A stretch of 64,000 bases of DNA from Bos javanicus (GCF_032452875.1 NC_083879.1:85879572-85943571), one strand, 5' to 3'. Positions 1 through 13,800 are shown, numbered from the stretch's first letter. The notes: generated from the letters alone by a model not told the origin. Program-made: numbers and translations.

Positions 1-1711
1 TCCTCCAGTCCCCTGACACTCGGGTCCACTGGGTGTTCTCGGAGGGGCGGCGGCGTAACTGTGAGAGCGGCACCCACACTTCCCCACAAGGCAGGGTCTC
101 CCAGAGCGGCCCCTCCCCGTCTGCTGGCATCCGTGAATAGGTCCATTCAGGGGCGAAACTGAGCGGAGCCCAGAGCTGCCGCAGCGTGGGAGAGCCTGGT
201 CCCTTCCCGTCGGCTGCGGTGGCGCCTCAGGCCCTGCACTCCCGAATGGCCCTGCTCCCCTCCGGAACGGGGAGGCCCCCAGTGAGCACACAGCGACTCC
301 GGTTGCTTGTGTCAATGCTGAAATCTAAATTTAGCTCATGATTACTTTTTTCTTAAATGTTTAAACATACCTTTTGATTATCGAAAATCAGGGGAGAAAA
401 CCGAGCATATTTGGAGTCTTTATTCTGTCTAATTTCTTCTTCGGGATTAGTTTAGGATGCTGTGTTAGTTTTGGGAGACAGCACGTTTAGTGCAGGTAGT
501 AGCTCCTCAGAAAATGCACGTGGCATGACATCATGACTGGAGAAGGCGTTGGCTCTGACAGTGGGTGGAGCAGATGGCTGAGGAGGGCTCATTGCTCCCA
601 GGCAGCCCTCAGCCTGAGGCTGGAGAGGGGTTCAGAGGGGTTCACCTCTCCCCGCTCTCCTCTTCCTGTGTAGAGGAGGGTTTTCTCTGGATAGGAGGTG
701 CTGTGGGTGGGGCACTGGCTCAGCCTTCCAGGCTCCATCCATCCATCAGGCTCCCCCTGCAGACCTGAGCTGCCCGCCCAGCCCCACCCCAGGGGCCGGT
801 GCTCCTGCCATTGACTGCGGTGGAAAGGGGCTCCTGTTTGAGCTCAGCTGTTTTACACTTAGATTTCTTTCTCGGTTTTTAGCAGTTGTTAACTACTTTT
901 GTCTGTATTTACTGCAGGCTGTCAGGAAACATGTTAATTTTAAGGTTGATTCATAGTTTTTCTCCCATCTCTGCATACAGTGGTGGTTTTATGCTGGTGG
1001 ACTTTTAATCTGTAACATGTATAGGATGGTCTGAGACGGTCATCGTCTCTGGTGAAGGTCTGCAGTGCCCAGAAAGTGACCTAGAATGACCAGACGCCTC
1101 TAAGGGTGAGCTTCGTGTTTGTTTTTTAGTGGGTACACTTTCCGTGCGTCACAGTGCACAGATGCTCAGGGTGCGAGTCGGCGAGCTGTAGCCGGTGTGT
1201 ATGTCTGTGTAGCAACCACCCAAATCATGAGGCAGAACTTGTCCGTTATACCAGAAATTGATCTCATGTCCCTTTCCCTGTTGTCCCCCCACCCCCCGTC
1301 CCTGCCCTCACAGATCAGTTTGGCCCATCCTTGGGTTTCCCATAGATGGGGTATATGAACGGCTTCTCTTGCATGGCGCGTATTGTGGAGACTCATCCAC
1401 GCCTCCATGCTGTCAAGACTGTCAGTGGTTCCTTCTTTCTGTCTAAACAGACTTAGCATTACTATCTGAGGATGGAATGCATTCAGGCCTCTTTCTAGGT
1501 GTACCTGTGTTAAATGTGCTTGGCAGGAAGATGAAGTCAGTTGGATAGCCTCGATAATAACTCATTACCTGAATTTACTAGTTAATCACAGGGAGTGATG
1601 ATATTAAACAAGCCAGGGTTACATAGAAGCAGCAGTGTGAACTGAACAGGAGTGATGAAGTTTCCAAAGCTTATACATCTTAATGTCAAGTAATACTTAC
1701 GTTTATTGTAG
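1..1711 (+). other. ARHGEF7 intron (3' part) upstream of exon A
   Basis: No exon was recognised here. Bases about 1200-1445 resemble an old L1 3' region on the + strand (AACCACCCAAATCATGAGGC, and later GAGACTCATCCACGCC). The rest looks like unique, unremarkable intron. Confidence 0.6.
1200..1445 (+). mobile_element. Ancient L1 3'-end fragment
   Basis: The order of recognisable words (ACCACCCAAATCA..GAACTTG, CCAGAAATTGATCTCATG, CATAGATGGGGTATATGAACG, GAGACTCATCCACGC, CAGTGGTTCCTTC) matches the 3' region of old mammalian L1 elements. It is strongly diverged; the subfamily cannot be told by eye. Confidence 0.5.
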
Positions 1712-1806
1712 GTGCTACAGAATATTTTGGAAACAGAAAATGAATATTCTAAAGAACTTCAGACTGTGCTTTCAACCTATCTGCGGCCCCTGCAGACCAG
1801 CGAGAA
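1712..1806 (+). CDS. ARHGEF7: ARHGEF7 coding exon A: start of DH domain
   Basis: The 95-nt exon follows a TTGTAG acceptor and ends at a GTAAGT donor. It encodes VLQNILETENEYSKELQTVL and on to QTSE, the first helix of the DH (RhoGEF) domain, which packs against the GTPase. It ends in phase 2 (AA), and the next exon supplies G to complete Lys. Confidence 0.96.
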
Positions 1807-4800
1807 GTAAGTTAGATGGTAATTGTGTCAAGCGTTGGAACAGTGGTCCCCTGGGCTGTTGCCTCGTGTTTTCAGAGAACAGCAGCTGAAACGCTGGGAC
1901 AGAATGCAGCTGAAGACACAAGAAAGCTCCTTGTGTATTAGGGGCGGGGCGGGGCAGGGCAGGGCGCGCGTGTAAGACCGCTCACACGTGTCTCCTGTTG
2001 TTTTTCTCGGCTCTAGGTTGAGTTCAGCAAACACGTCACATTTAATGGGAAATCTAGAAGAAATATGTTCTTTCCAGCAAATGCTTGTACAGTCTTTAGA
2101 AGAATGCACCAAGTAAGTAAGAGGCTAATAATGTAAAATTCAGATGGATATAACTGGTATTTGAAGGGTCAGGATTAACTTACCTTCAGGTTTCACATTT
2201 CCAAAGGTGGATACTGGGTTATTTCGAATGTTTGGGGTATATCAACCTTTATAGTAAAGTGTATTTCAGACTCTCTCCCTCAGTGGGATCTACTGACTGC
2301 TCGGAGCCGGGAGAGAGGTTTCCTGTGAGCGGTGGCCCTTTGGGGTGGCGGCTGCGGAATGAAGGGAGCCCGCAAGGGAGCATCGAGGCTCGGTGCTGGC
2401 CCTGCCGAGGTCGGGGCCACGGCGAGCTGCTCACAGGCGCGCGTCTGTCTCTGTCCTCGCCAGCTCTTCTTACGCGGGCTTTAGGTCGGTTCAGGGCCGG
2501 ACGCACGGCCAGCTTTCTCCGGCTCTTTTCTCACTCGTCCTCTGCTTACTCAGGCGGCAGCCAGCGCGCCGGACACGTGTTAACGAGACAGAAGTGACCC
2601 CTGGCCTAGTGGAGCTGTAGGCGGGGAGGGAGGCAGCTGGTTACGGCGGTGGAGGCAATTCAGACGGTAGCGTGGAAACGCTGTGAGGAAAGCTGAAGGT
2701 GGATTTCAGGGGAGCACGGCCAAGCGCTGCGGTGATGGGAGTACGGCAGGCAGAGGCCGCGGCGGCCGCCCTGCCCCAGAGCCCGTGCCGCTTGAGCCGG
2801 CCCCGCTCGTCGGGGCCCAGCCTCTCCATCACTTACTGTGCGGTCGGTCGGTCATCCACTCGTTCACTCACTCTCCTGGCCCCCGCCCTCGCAGGTCACC
2901 CTGCGCCCAGCACTCAACCTGGCGCACTTTCCCGCGTGTTCTTCTGTCCTGGAAGAGTGCTGGTTCCTGTGGCAGCCACTGCCCTGCCCTTGCGCTGCCC
3001 CCGCCCTGGCTCAGGCCGGCCTCTCCTCCTGTGTCCTGCACGGGCCTCCTGATGGGGCCCTGACTTCCGGGTGGCCCTCTGCCCGTCCATCTCCCCAGCA
3101 GCATCTAGCCTCAGCTCTGCTCAGAAGCTGGGGGGTGCCTGCTTATTCCTGTGCTTGTTCCCAGCTGTGTTTCACAGGCTGGCCTCGAGGGCCACAGGGG
3201 TGGTCTGAGGGTGGGGGAGCTAAGGTAGGAAGGAGGTCGGTCCCCGCGTGGCGGCCGTCTGTGGAGCACTGCCCACACCCGGCTCCCGCCCGCTCTGCTG
3301 CTCGGGCCTCGGCTCAGTCGGCAGGCCCGCTCCGTCGGGGGCGCCTGGGAGGCGGTGTGCGCCAGCCCTCCCCGCCCTCCCCTCCACCCGGTCCGCTTCC
3401 TGCTGCTGCCTGCCTGCAGTCCTGCTGGTCGCTCCACCCCAGGGGCGTGGGCCGTGCTGGCACAGCCCGTCTCCCTGGCGCCTTTGCCACACATGGTGTG
3501 TGCGCTGCCCTGCTCGCTTGTACTCGGCTTAGGTGCGGACTCCTCTGTGTACTGTAGGCTGAGTTCCCGTTAGTTGTCTTGTATTCTGTAGGGCTTCAGG
3601 TTATTGAGGAAAATACTGAAATAAACATTTGAAATAATTGCTACTGGTTAAACAAACATTGTGTATTTAGTTCAAAGTTATTTATAGGGCGTGTCTTAAG
3701 ATATAAATAAATTCATCTTTGTAGACAGTGGACCATTACTGTAACATTTTCACAGTAAAACAGTATTTGTTTTAGATTATTATCAAAATACAAATTTGAA
3801 CTAGAGAATAGAGTTTATTTTGTCTGAAAGTTGTATTTTGAATCATCCAAATAATAGAAACATGGGGGATCCAGAGATGATATTTACCCTTGTAGAACGG
3901 GCCGGCTGAGACGCAGAGCACCCTCTGGTTCTGCTGGGCCGTCCGTACTGAGCTGGCGAGGAGGCGACTGGGGCGGCAAGCGTGGTCGTTGCCTCCGACC
4001 CCAGCGGGGCCTCTGCACAGTGGGCCCCGCGTCAGGATCGGCCCCCGCGTGTCAGCTGGGAGGTCCCGAGTGGCTCTTGCTGGAACCTCTTGACTTGTTG
4101 AATGAGACCGCGTGATTCCACGGAAACGTTTCCAGCTCTAGAACCTTGCACGTCTAGGAAGTTCGGAAGGGAAGGCACTCCAGTGGCACATGGGGATGTG
4201 AGTGGATGGCTTGAGGCGGGGGCTGGAGCTGCTGGCTGCTTGATGGGGGCTCCTCTGGCAGAGCCTCAGGTGCTGCCACCTTCCCGGGCCTCTGGCATCC
4301 TTGAGGAAGTCGTCCGTGTTCAGGGTTTGGGGTCCAGGCGCTGCCAGCGCCCTGAGGCTCCAGTGTGGAGGCACTCGTGTCCCCTCACGGGGACGCCTCT
4401 CTCAGTCCTTAGTGGACAGACTCAGGTGGGATGCAGGGGCTCACTCAGGTCACGGCCACACCCTCGTGCTGCCCTTGGTCTCCCCGGGAAGTCGGTGGCT
4501 GCTGGACCCTGAACCTTTCTCTGCAGTTAGCAGTGCCACCGGGAGTAAACGTGCCATGAGGGGCCATCGTGCGGCAGCTCTGCTTGCTCAGGCCCTCCTG
4601 GAGCTCACCCCTCTCTGCTCTGGGGAAGGAGGAGGGCCCTGGGCGTCCCCGCCCGCCTTGTAGTGGGGGTCTCCCTGGGGAGGCTGCGGGGCACTGCCTG
4701 TGTCACCGCCGGGCACCAGGCCACTGCCACTCACCTGTGTCAGACCACTGATAGCTCACCTGTATCAGACCATCGATAACTCACCTGTGTCAGACCATGG

Positions 4801-7800
4801 ACTGCTCACCTGTGTCAGACCACTGACTACTCACCTGTATCAGACCATCGATAACTCACCCGTATCAGACCATTGATAACTCCTCCCCTGTTATCTGACC
4901 ATTCATAACTCACCTGTATCAGACCAGTGGTAACCCTTCACTTGTTATCTGACCATTGATAACTCCTCACCTGTTACTTGACCTTTCACAACTCACCTGT
5001 ATCAGACCATTGATAACTCTTCACCTGTTCAGTTCAGTCACTCAGTCATGTCTGACTCTTTGTGATCCCATGGACTGCAGCACACCAGGCTTCCCTGTCC
5101 ATCACCAACTCCCGGAGCTTGCTGAAACTCATGTCCACTGAGTCGATGATGCTATCCAACCATCTCATCCTCTGTCCGTCCCCCTCTCCTTCCCCCTTCA
5201 ATCTTTCCCAGCATCAGGGTCTTTTCCATTGTCAGTTCTTCGCATCAAGCGGCCAAAGTATTGGAGCTTCAGCATCAGTCCCTCCAATGAATATTCAGAA
5301 CTGATTTCATTTAGGATTGACTGATTGGATCTCCTTGCTGTTCAAGGGACTCTCAAGAGTCTTCTCCAACACCACAGTTCAAAGCATCAATTCTTTGGCT
5401 CTCAGCTTTCTTTAGAGTCCAGTTCTCACATCCATACATGACCACTGGAAAAACTATAGCCTTGACTAGATGGACCTTTGTTGGCAAAGTGATGTCTCTG
5501 CTTTTTAATTTGCTATCTAGGTTGGTCATAGCTTTTCTTCCAAGGAGCAAGTGTCTTTTAATTTCATGGCTGCAATCACCATCTGCAGTGATTTTGGAAC
5601 CCAAGAAAATAGTCTCTCACTGTTTGCATTGTTTCCCCATCTATTTGCCATGAAGTGATGGGACCAGATGCCATGATCTTAGTTTTTGGAATGTTGAGTT
5701 TTAAGCCATCTTTTTCATTCTCCTCTTTCACTTTCATCAAGAGTCTCTTTAGTTCCTCTTCGCTTTCTGCCATAAGGGTGGTGTCATCTCTCTATCTGAG
5801 GTTATTGACATTTCTCCTGGCAATCTTTATTCCAGCTTGTGCTTCATCCGGCCCAGTATTTTGCATAATGTACCCTGCATGCTAGTTATATAAGCAGGGT
5901 GACAATATACAGCCTTGACGTACTCCTTTCCCAGTTTGGAACCAGTCCATTGTTCCATATCCGGTTCTAATTGTTGCTTCTTGACCTGCATACAGAATTC
6001 TCAGGAGGCAGGTAAGGTGGTCTGGGATTTAAGAATTTTCCACAGTTTGTTGCGATCCACACAGTCAAAGGCTTTGGCATAGTCAATAAAGCAGAAATAG
6101 ATGTTTTTCTGGAACTCTCTTTCTTTTTTCATGATCCAGTGGATGTTGGCAATTTGATCTCTGGTTCCTCTGCCTTTTCTAAATCCAGCTTGAACATCTG
6201 GAAGTTCTTGTTTCACATACTGCTGAAGCCTCGCTTGGAGAATTTTGAGCATTACTTTGCTAGTGTGTGAGATGAGTGCAATTGTGCAGTAGTTTGAACT
6301 TTCTTTGGCATTGCCTTTGGGATTGGAATGAAAACTGACCTTTTCCAGTCTGTGGCCACTGCTGAGTTTTCCAAATTTGCTGGCATATTGAGTGCAGCAC
6401 TTTCACAGCATCATCTTTCAGGATTTGAAATAGCTCAACTGGAATGCTATCACCTCCACTAGCTTTGTTTGTAGTGATGCTTTCTAAGGCCCACTTGACT
6501 TCACATTCCAGGATGTCTGGCTCTAGGTGAGTGATCACACCATCATGATTATCTTGGTCATGAAGATCTTTTTTGTGTAGTTCTTCTGTGTATTCCTGCC
6601 ACCTCTTCTTCATAACCTCTGCTTCTGTTAGGTCCATACCATTTCTGTCCTTTATTGAGCCCATCTTTGCATGAAATGTTCCGTTGGTATCTCTAATTTT
6701 CTTGAAGAGATCTCTAGTCTTTCCCATCATATTGTTTTCCTCTATTCCTTTGCATTGATCTCTGAGGAAGGCTTTCTTATCTCTCCTTGGTATTCTTTGG
6801 AACTCTGTATTCAGATGAATATCTCTCCTTTTCTCCTTTGCCTTTAGCTTCTTTTCTTTCCTCAGCTATTTGTAAGGCCTCCTCAGACAACCATTTTGCC
6901 TTTTTGCATTTCTTTTTCTTGGGGATGGTCTTGATCACTGCCTCCTGTACAATGTCATGAACTTCTGTCTACAGTTCGTCAGGCACTCTGTCTATCAAAT
7001 CTAGTCCCCTAGATCTGTTTGTCACTCCCACTAGATAATCGTAAGGGATTTGATTTAGGTCATAGCTGAATGGACTAGTGGTTTTACCTGTTTCCTTCAC
7101 CTGTTACCAGACCATCTATAACTCCTCACCTGGTATCTGACCACTGATAACTCTTTGCCTGTTAGCAGGTCCTTGATTGATGACGCTTCCTACCAGACCC
7201 GCCCCCCCGCCTCCCCCCATCATCAGATCAATGATAGAACCGCAGTAGCAGGCCTTTCTGACCCGGCACTAATTGTCACAGCTTGGTGTGGGGCCACCAG
7301 AAGGCTGCAGGAGGCGCGGGACAGCCCTGCGCTCTGCCGCACGTTTGTGTGCTCCCAAACCCGCCTCTGGAAGCACAAGAGAGAACCACAATGAAAATCC
7401 TCTCTCAATTCTTAAGTCACATTCTGCCTGGATGATCTTTGTGAGTGTCGTATGTTCCGTTATTTCGGTGATCCACACGGCGTTACGTGTGAGATGTATT
7501 GGCATAATACCTAGACTCCAATTAAGACCACTCACGTAACCTTTCTGAGCTCCGGCTGCTAGTTCAGGTTGGCGAGTTGATGAACTATGAAGGTTTCATA
7601 AACGGATGGTGGTGAGTGTAGTGATTTCTTGCACAGTTGGGTTGAGAGAGGTAGTAAAACTCTAGAGCCAAGCTTGATGGGAAGAAAGAAAGAAAAGCTT
7701 ATATACTGAAGTCATTGTCCGTATGTAGTTCATGGACATGTAGCAGATTAAAGCCCCTTGACCCAGCTTGCAGTGTGAGTGCGTGGCGCTGTGGTCTGGC

Positions 7801-10800
7801 CCAGGCAGGCGAGGCCGTCCCAGCAGCTCCTGACCCGCGCTGAGCAGGGCGTGCGGCCCCGTCATCTCGTCAGGTAGACAGCGTGTCTGCAGGCTTCCCG
7901 TGCCCCGCCGCGGCAGTGGTTTGCTCCTCTCGGCCAGAGCGTGGCCTCCCGTCACTGCTGGCGCCTTCAGCCGCGCAGCCAGGCAATGGGGGCCCTGCTG
8001 GGTCTCTCGCGGGAGAAGGCGGCCTCTGCCTGTTTCTGGCGTCCCAGCGTGACCATTGCCTGCTGAGATGTCAGTGTCTCGGGGTGGGTGTGTCTCGGGT
8101 GTCCGGGTCCTGGTAGATAGCAGTTGGTCTCAGAACCTTTGGGGAGGGAGCCCTTGGCAGCATGTGATGCCTGCTTCCTGGTGACTGGGGGTGCTGCTCC
8201 CCATTTGGGGTGTGCCCTCTCCCCTCTGGGGTGCGCCCTCTCCTCTCAGGTGTGCTCTGTCCCCTCTGGGGTGTGCCCTGTCCCCTCTGGGGTGCGCCCT
8301 GTCCCCTCTGGGGTGTGCCCTTTTCCCCTCTGGGGTGCACCTTTTCCCCTCTGGGGTGCGCCCTTTTCCCCTCTGGGGTGCGCCTTTTCCCCTCTGGGGT
8401 GTGCCCTGTGCCCCTCTGGGGTTCACCCTTTTCCCCTCTGGGGTGTGCCCTGTGCCCCTCTGGGGTGCACCCTGTCTCCTTCCCGGACTGTGCCCTCTCC
8501 CCTCTGGGGTGTGCCCTGTCCCCTCAGGTGCGCTCTGTCCCCTCTGGGATGCGCCCTTTTCCCCTCTGGGGTGCTCCTTGTGCCCCTCTGGGGTGCACCC
8601 TCTCCCCTCTGGGGTGCGCTCTGTCCCCTCTGGGGTGCGCCCTTTTCCCCTCTGGGGTGCTCCTTGTGCCCCTCTGGGGTGAGCCCTCTCCCCTCTGGGG
8701 TGCGCTCTATCTCCTCTGGGGTGCACCCTTTTCCCCTCTGGGGTGCGCCTTGTGCCCCTCTGGGGTGCGCCCTGTCCCCTCTGGGGTGCGCCCTGTCCCC
8801 TCTGGGTGCGCCCTCTCCCTTATGGGGTGCACCCTCTCCCCTCTGGGGTGCACCCTCTCCCCTCTGGGGTGCGCCCTGTTCCCTCTGGGGGCTCCTGCAG
8901 TGTGTATGATTGAGGCCTCGGCTCGCTCTCCGTTATATTCAGCTTAGTTTTGAACTGGGTTTGTATCTCCCCAAAGATTGCAGTCACCCTTAAGGTAGAG
9001 ACTTGCTCCTTCTCTGTTTTTAATGTGTTCCCAGTGCCTGACTGAATGGTTGAAGTTAATTTATTGAGTCAGTGACTGTTTATCCTGCAGATATGCGAAA
9101 CTGTGACTAATCTCTGAGGGCTGTTAAAACCCACTTGGGGGTTCACGCTTGGGAAGCAGTCTGCCACCATTGCGGACGCCCGCTTGCTTTGACCCCAGTC
9201 CCAGTGAATGAGCGGAGTGCTGGCGCTCGCGTACACGCAGGGCCTGCTCAGGAGCAGGCTATAGGGTCCTGCGGCCCCCGATGCTTGGGACCGTCTCCCT
9301 CGCCCGGTAGGGTGCCCGCCCCGCTCTGCGGGCCACTCGTCTCTCCTCCCACCTGGGAAGCCGGTTGTGGGGCTTCTCCTGCGCTCATCTCGTGGCTACT
9401 TCAGCAGGAAACCTTACCGACCAAGTAACTACACGTTATGTTTCTCCTTATTTAACACACGACATAACGCTCCTGGACATCTGTTTTGCTTGGTGCCCGA
9501 GGAAGGGGCTGGCGTGCAGGTCCTGGCGTCTGGATGCTGGAGGAGGGGATGGCCTGCTTTCCGCCGCACGGCTCCCTGGGGGCTGGGTGCCAGGCGCGCT
9601 GTCTGGGGCTGCCCCACGCGCTGGGGCCCGCTCTGCGATGCTCACTCAGTGCGGCTCCGTGTCGCTGTCCGCAGGATGCCGGAGGCCCAGCAGAGGGTCG
9701 GGGGCTGCTTCCTCAGCCTGATGCCGCAGATGAAGACCCTGTACCTGACATACTGTGCCAACCACCCGTCGGCGGTCAGCGTCCTCACGGAGCACAGGTG
9801 CGTCTCATGGACTTCTTCCCAGGTGGGGGGGTGGCCGTGTCCTGGGGTTCCCTCCGGGCAGCTCATTTCTGTCAAATGTTACTTGGAGCGCGGTGCAGGC
9901 ATTGAGTGTTTTTCAAGAATGGTAAGTTTAATTATCCTCCAAGTGAGTGTCTGGGGAGGACTGATGTCAGGCTTTAAAAATCTAGTTAGCGCTTGTAATA
10001 GAAACGGGCGTGTTTTGAAGTCTCCTCTTCAGCCTGGACGCTTTGAACGGAGGTCAGGGGAGCTGGTGGGAGCTCTGGAGGGTGGTCGTGGGCTGGTCCG
10101 GGCTGCCGGCATCACCTCCGCTCGGTGCGTGAGACTGGAGCGTGTGTGACAGAGCTGGCTTTGCTGCGGGAGACGGCGTCCGTCTGTGTAGGGCGTGCCG
10201 AGCCAGAGGCCGTGCGCTCCCCCTCTGCAGCCGGGAAACCAGGGAAGCAGCAGCGGGCCGCTCTCTGCTCATCTGAGCAGGCACGGCCGGTGCGTCCTGG
10301 GCAGTACGGAGTCCGTGCTCCTGAGCGGCAGGGAGGACCGCGGGGCTTGACCTGCACACGGGGTGGGCACCGAGGCTCTGCTTCTGCTCCCAGAGGAGCA
10401 CGCATCTGTGTTAAAGATTCAAAAAACTTTATGGTTCATTCTGAAAACAGTAGTTCAGCCATAAGTAGCAGTTCAGTCATTTTTTAAACCATAAATGAAG
10501 AAATTGTGTGAGTCACAGCAAGGTAAACGCCACCGTGCTCCTGATTTAAATATTTAACCTCAAGTTACTCCTAACTTAATATTTCAGTTTGAAGCTTAGA
10601 GGCTGTGGTGGGAAGCAGGCGTTGTTGGGCTGTTTGTAACTGAATGAGACTCTGGCGAGGCGGCCTGTAGCCGGGTTGTGTGGGCCTTCGGGAGGGCCTG
10701 TGGCCCTCGGAGATCACCCCTCTTCTCTGGAAGCGCCTGGTCCTGTTGGTGGGAAGCAGAATCCCTGAGTAGCTGAGCGTCTACTCCTGGGAACAATGAT

Positions 10801-13800
10801 TTATATGCGTTTCCTCCTGAGCGAGATGCAGGGATTGAAATGTGAAATTTCTGAAACTTCCTCAGGAATTGCTGACGCAGTCCTGGGAGAGATGAATAGC
10901 AGATAGAAGGCTGGGGTGAATTCAGGGCATTTTAAATGTGTTCTCTCCTTCCACCGTTTCGGTCAGGGGCCGGCCCCCTGGGGGTTAAGCTGTGTCCTGA
11001 AGGTCACATTTAAAACCGTTCAGACGTTCAGGGCAACGCTTGTGAGCATGTGTTGTGTTCCTCTCTGTATAATTGCTTTAATGACTGCTTGTGTCATGGC
11101 TGAAACCTCAGGGCAGCTTTTCCCAGAAGAGCAGGAGGGCGTCCAGGCGGGACGCCTGGGGTCCCCTGTGCTCAGGGACCCCTGCCTGCCTCCACGTGGC
11201 GTGTCCCAGGTGGGAGGCGGGAGAGGTGGGCAGTCAGGCCCTGGGACTGTGCCGAGGACGGGCGAGCGAGGCGGCTGGCAGGATGCGCTGCCCACGTGCC
11301 GTCCTAAGGCCCCTGGGCGGCGGTGCCCACCCTGCCCGCAGCTCAGACCGGCCTCCGGAGCGTGAGTCGGGGTTGAGAGCTGGCCGCCTGGGCTGGTGGC
11401 CTCCGCCAGCCCGCCCTCCCTTCCCTTCTGTCCTGGTCCTGCTTGTGGCCTCTGTCCTCTCATTGAGGTCGTGAAACCACCACTTAGGGGTGGATCAATC
11501 TGTTTTTCTGCTTGAATATACTTTCTCAGGGATTGATTTAAACACAGTGTTTTGCAGTTTTTAAGTCTTACTTTTAGTCTTAGGATCCTTGTGTTGTGTT
11601 TGAATTTTGAGTGTGAATCTGGAAAACGTATCTATGAAACCTCCACTCCTGTTGAATTATAACGGATATCTGCCTTTTGCATTATCGTTTGATAGTCGAC
11701 GCCATAGGCCTGTGGCTGCCTGTTGCGAATGCATTAGGGATGTCATGATTTGGTGTGTAGAACGTCCCCTTTTCTCCAGCACAGTGGTTGGTACTCTCTG
11801 CTGCGCTGACCTGAGATGGCCTCTGTGCTCCTCCGGCACCGTCTTGCAGCCCACAGTGTCGTTTGAGTAAATACAGAGGCTGAAGCGCTGTGTGAGGGTT
11901 GCTGGCATCAGTAGAAGTTAAGCTGAAAGGGCCTTTGTTTTGTCAGAAAAGCTATAACCTGCTGTTTTATCACGGTACTAAAGTTTTTAAAACCTGAGAA
12001 ATGAAGCAAGTGTGTGCTGAGTCGCTTCCGTCGTGTCCGACTCTTCGCGGACCCTGTGGACTGTAGCCCGCCAGGCCCCTCTGTCCATGGGATTCTCCAG
12101 GCAAGAATTCTGGAGTGCCCTCCTGGAGGGGGTTTTCCCGACTCACAGATCCAACCCAAGTCTCCTACGTCTCCTGCATTGGCAGGGGGTTCTTTGCCAC
12201 TAGCGTCTCCTGGGAAGCCCATACAGTGATCGGTAAAGATTTAGAAAAGGTTTTGTTTCATTTCTTAACGACGTACCTGTCTGGCATTTTAAGGCTGTCA
12301 TATGGATATTAAAAGAAGTTACTTTTGCTTGCAAAAATTCATGTAAATTTTTAGTTGTAGGGAATTTTAGGAGTAGGTGGGTGGGTGATAAGAATAATTT
12401 CTTAGTTTTATTAATTATTGTCTGCCATAACTATAGTTATAAAATGTCATGTAATACTAAACTATCAAAAATGGCCCAAAGAGACGTTTTTTGTTATTTT
12501 TCTTGTGGTAGAAAAGGCCCCTGATTGGATTGTACTTACAGGAGTCAAACTTTCTCTTAGCGCCACTAACGGGGAGGGGTGATGCGAGGCGGGTCCAGGT
12601 GGCCCGCACCGATGAGCCGGGGCTTCAGGATTTTCGTATTTACTTTATGGCCTCGTTCATAGTGCTCCTCCCAGTGGGAGACGTGGGGACCCAGAGGGGT
12701 GCGGCCTCTGCCGCCCGCCCTCAGCCCAGGCGTCCTTCGCTCCGTGTCTGGAGGGACACCTCTCGTCAGCAGTGCGGGCCACAGACGGCGTCCTCCCAGG
12801 GACCCCAGGTGTCATCTGCCCCGTGAGAAGCAGAAACGCAGAGTTCCCATCACAGACGTGAGCCACAGACGTGTGGGTGACGGAGCTTGGGCCTCCCTGG
12901 GTGCTCGTGTGAAGCGGAGTCAGGGCGGCCCGGGCTCAAGGCTGGGGCCCGGGAACGCGCCCCATGGAGCTTGGTACTGGGAGGTGGGGTGCGAGAGGAG
13001 GAGTGAACGGGAAGGCTTGCTCGGCAGCTGCCTCGTTTCTGGATATGCACTCGGTTTCCTCGTCCACAAACGCAGATGACTTTCACGTGTTGTTAGGGTT
13101 AAGTGAAACGAGGCTGTGAAAGTGCTTCTGGAGGTTGTGCGCCTGCGTGCGTGCCAGGGAGTGAAACGAGGCTGTGAAAGTGCTTCTGGAGGTTGCACGC
13201 CCGCGTGCCAGGGGCAGTGGCTCTGCCTCGTGCCGCTGCTGCTCAGGGGCTGCGGCACCTGGTGGGCCAGCACCGTGAGTCGGGTGGTTGTCTTCATGAC
13301 ACGCCTCCTTAAGGTTTTACCGTCTTGAAGGACCGCTGACCGGGCTCTGTTCTTGCCCTACAAGGACCGCCCACTTTCAGACCTCTCTGTGTGCAGGTGG
13401 CTCACTGAGGGGGCTTTCCTGAATGGTTTGCTGGGAGACCATGGCTGTTTGTGTAGTGCACACGGGGCTTTGCTCAGGTTGAGGGCCCTGACGTGAACTG
13501 TGGCGGGGGGGGGGGTTCTTCCCTTTGCTGTTTAGAAATAAGCAGCACACGTTTGGCTGTAAAGCCTGTGGCCTCTAAGTGGTCAAGGGCACCGCGTGGT
13601 CCGTCGTCGTCCTGGGGGCTAGGGGCAGGCGCGCAGCCCTCCTGGGCTCTGACGGTGGCCTCTGCTCTCTCTGCTCACACTCAGTGAGGAGCTGGGAGAG
13701 TTCATGGAGCTGAAGGGCGCCAGCAGCCCGGGGATTCTCGTGCTGACCACCGGCCTCAGCAAGCCGTTCATGCGCCTGGACAAGTACCCCGCGCTGCTCA

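Larger units (their letters stand above)
2113..9674 (+). other. ARHGEF7 intron B-C (7.6 kb)
   Basis: This large intron holds a CpG-dense block (about 2290-3560), an AT-rich stretch (3590-3880), a minisatellite broken by a BovB LINE (4727-7168), and a 21-bp-unit VNTR (8199-8893). No exon was recognised in it. Confidence 0.7.
9798..13684 (+). other. ARHGEF7 intron C-D
   Basis: This intron carries one Bov-tA SINE (12011-12220) and a 58-bp tandem duplication (13102-13217). The remainder is GC-rich unique intron with an AT-rich stretch at about 12220-12540. No exon was recognised. Confidence 0.65.

Noticed and set aside
2838..3557. A 239-codon + frame inside ARHGEF7 intron B-C
   Set aside because: The composition is CpG/GC-rich noise with overlapping frames on both strands, and there is no homology I recognise.
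4727..5029. Regularly spaced repeats that might suggest a CRISPR array
   Set aside because: Units are contiguous and diverged without unique spacers, in a vertebrate intron; it is a minisatellite.
8124..8947. Several long overlapping open frames on both strands (up to 261 codons)
   Set aside because: They are an artefact of the 21-bp VNTR: the translations are low-complexity heptads with no splice or start context.
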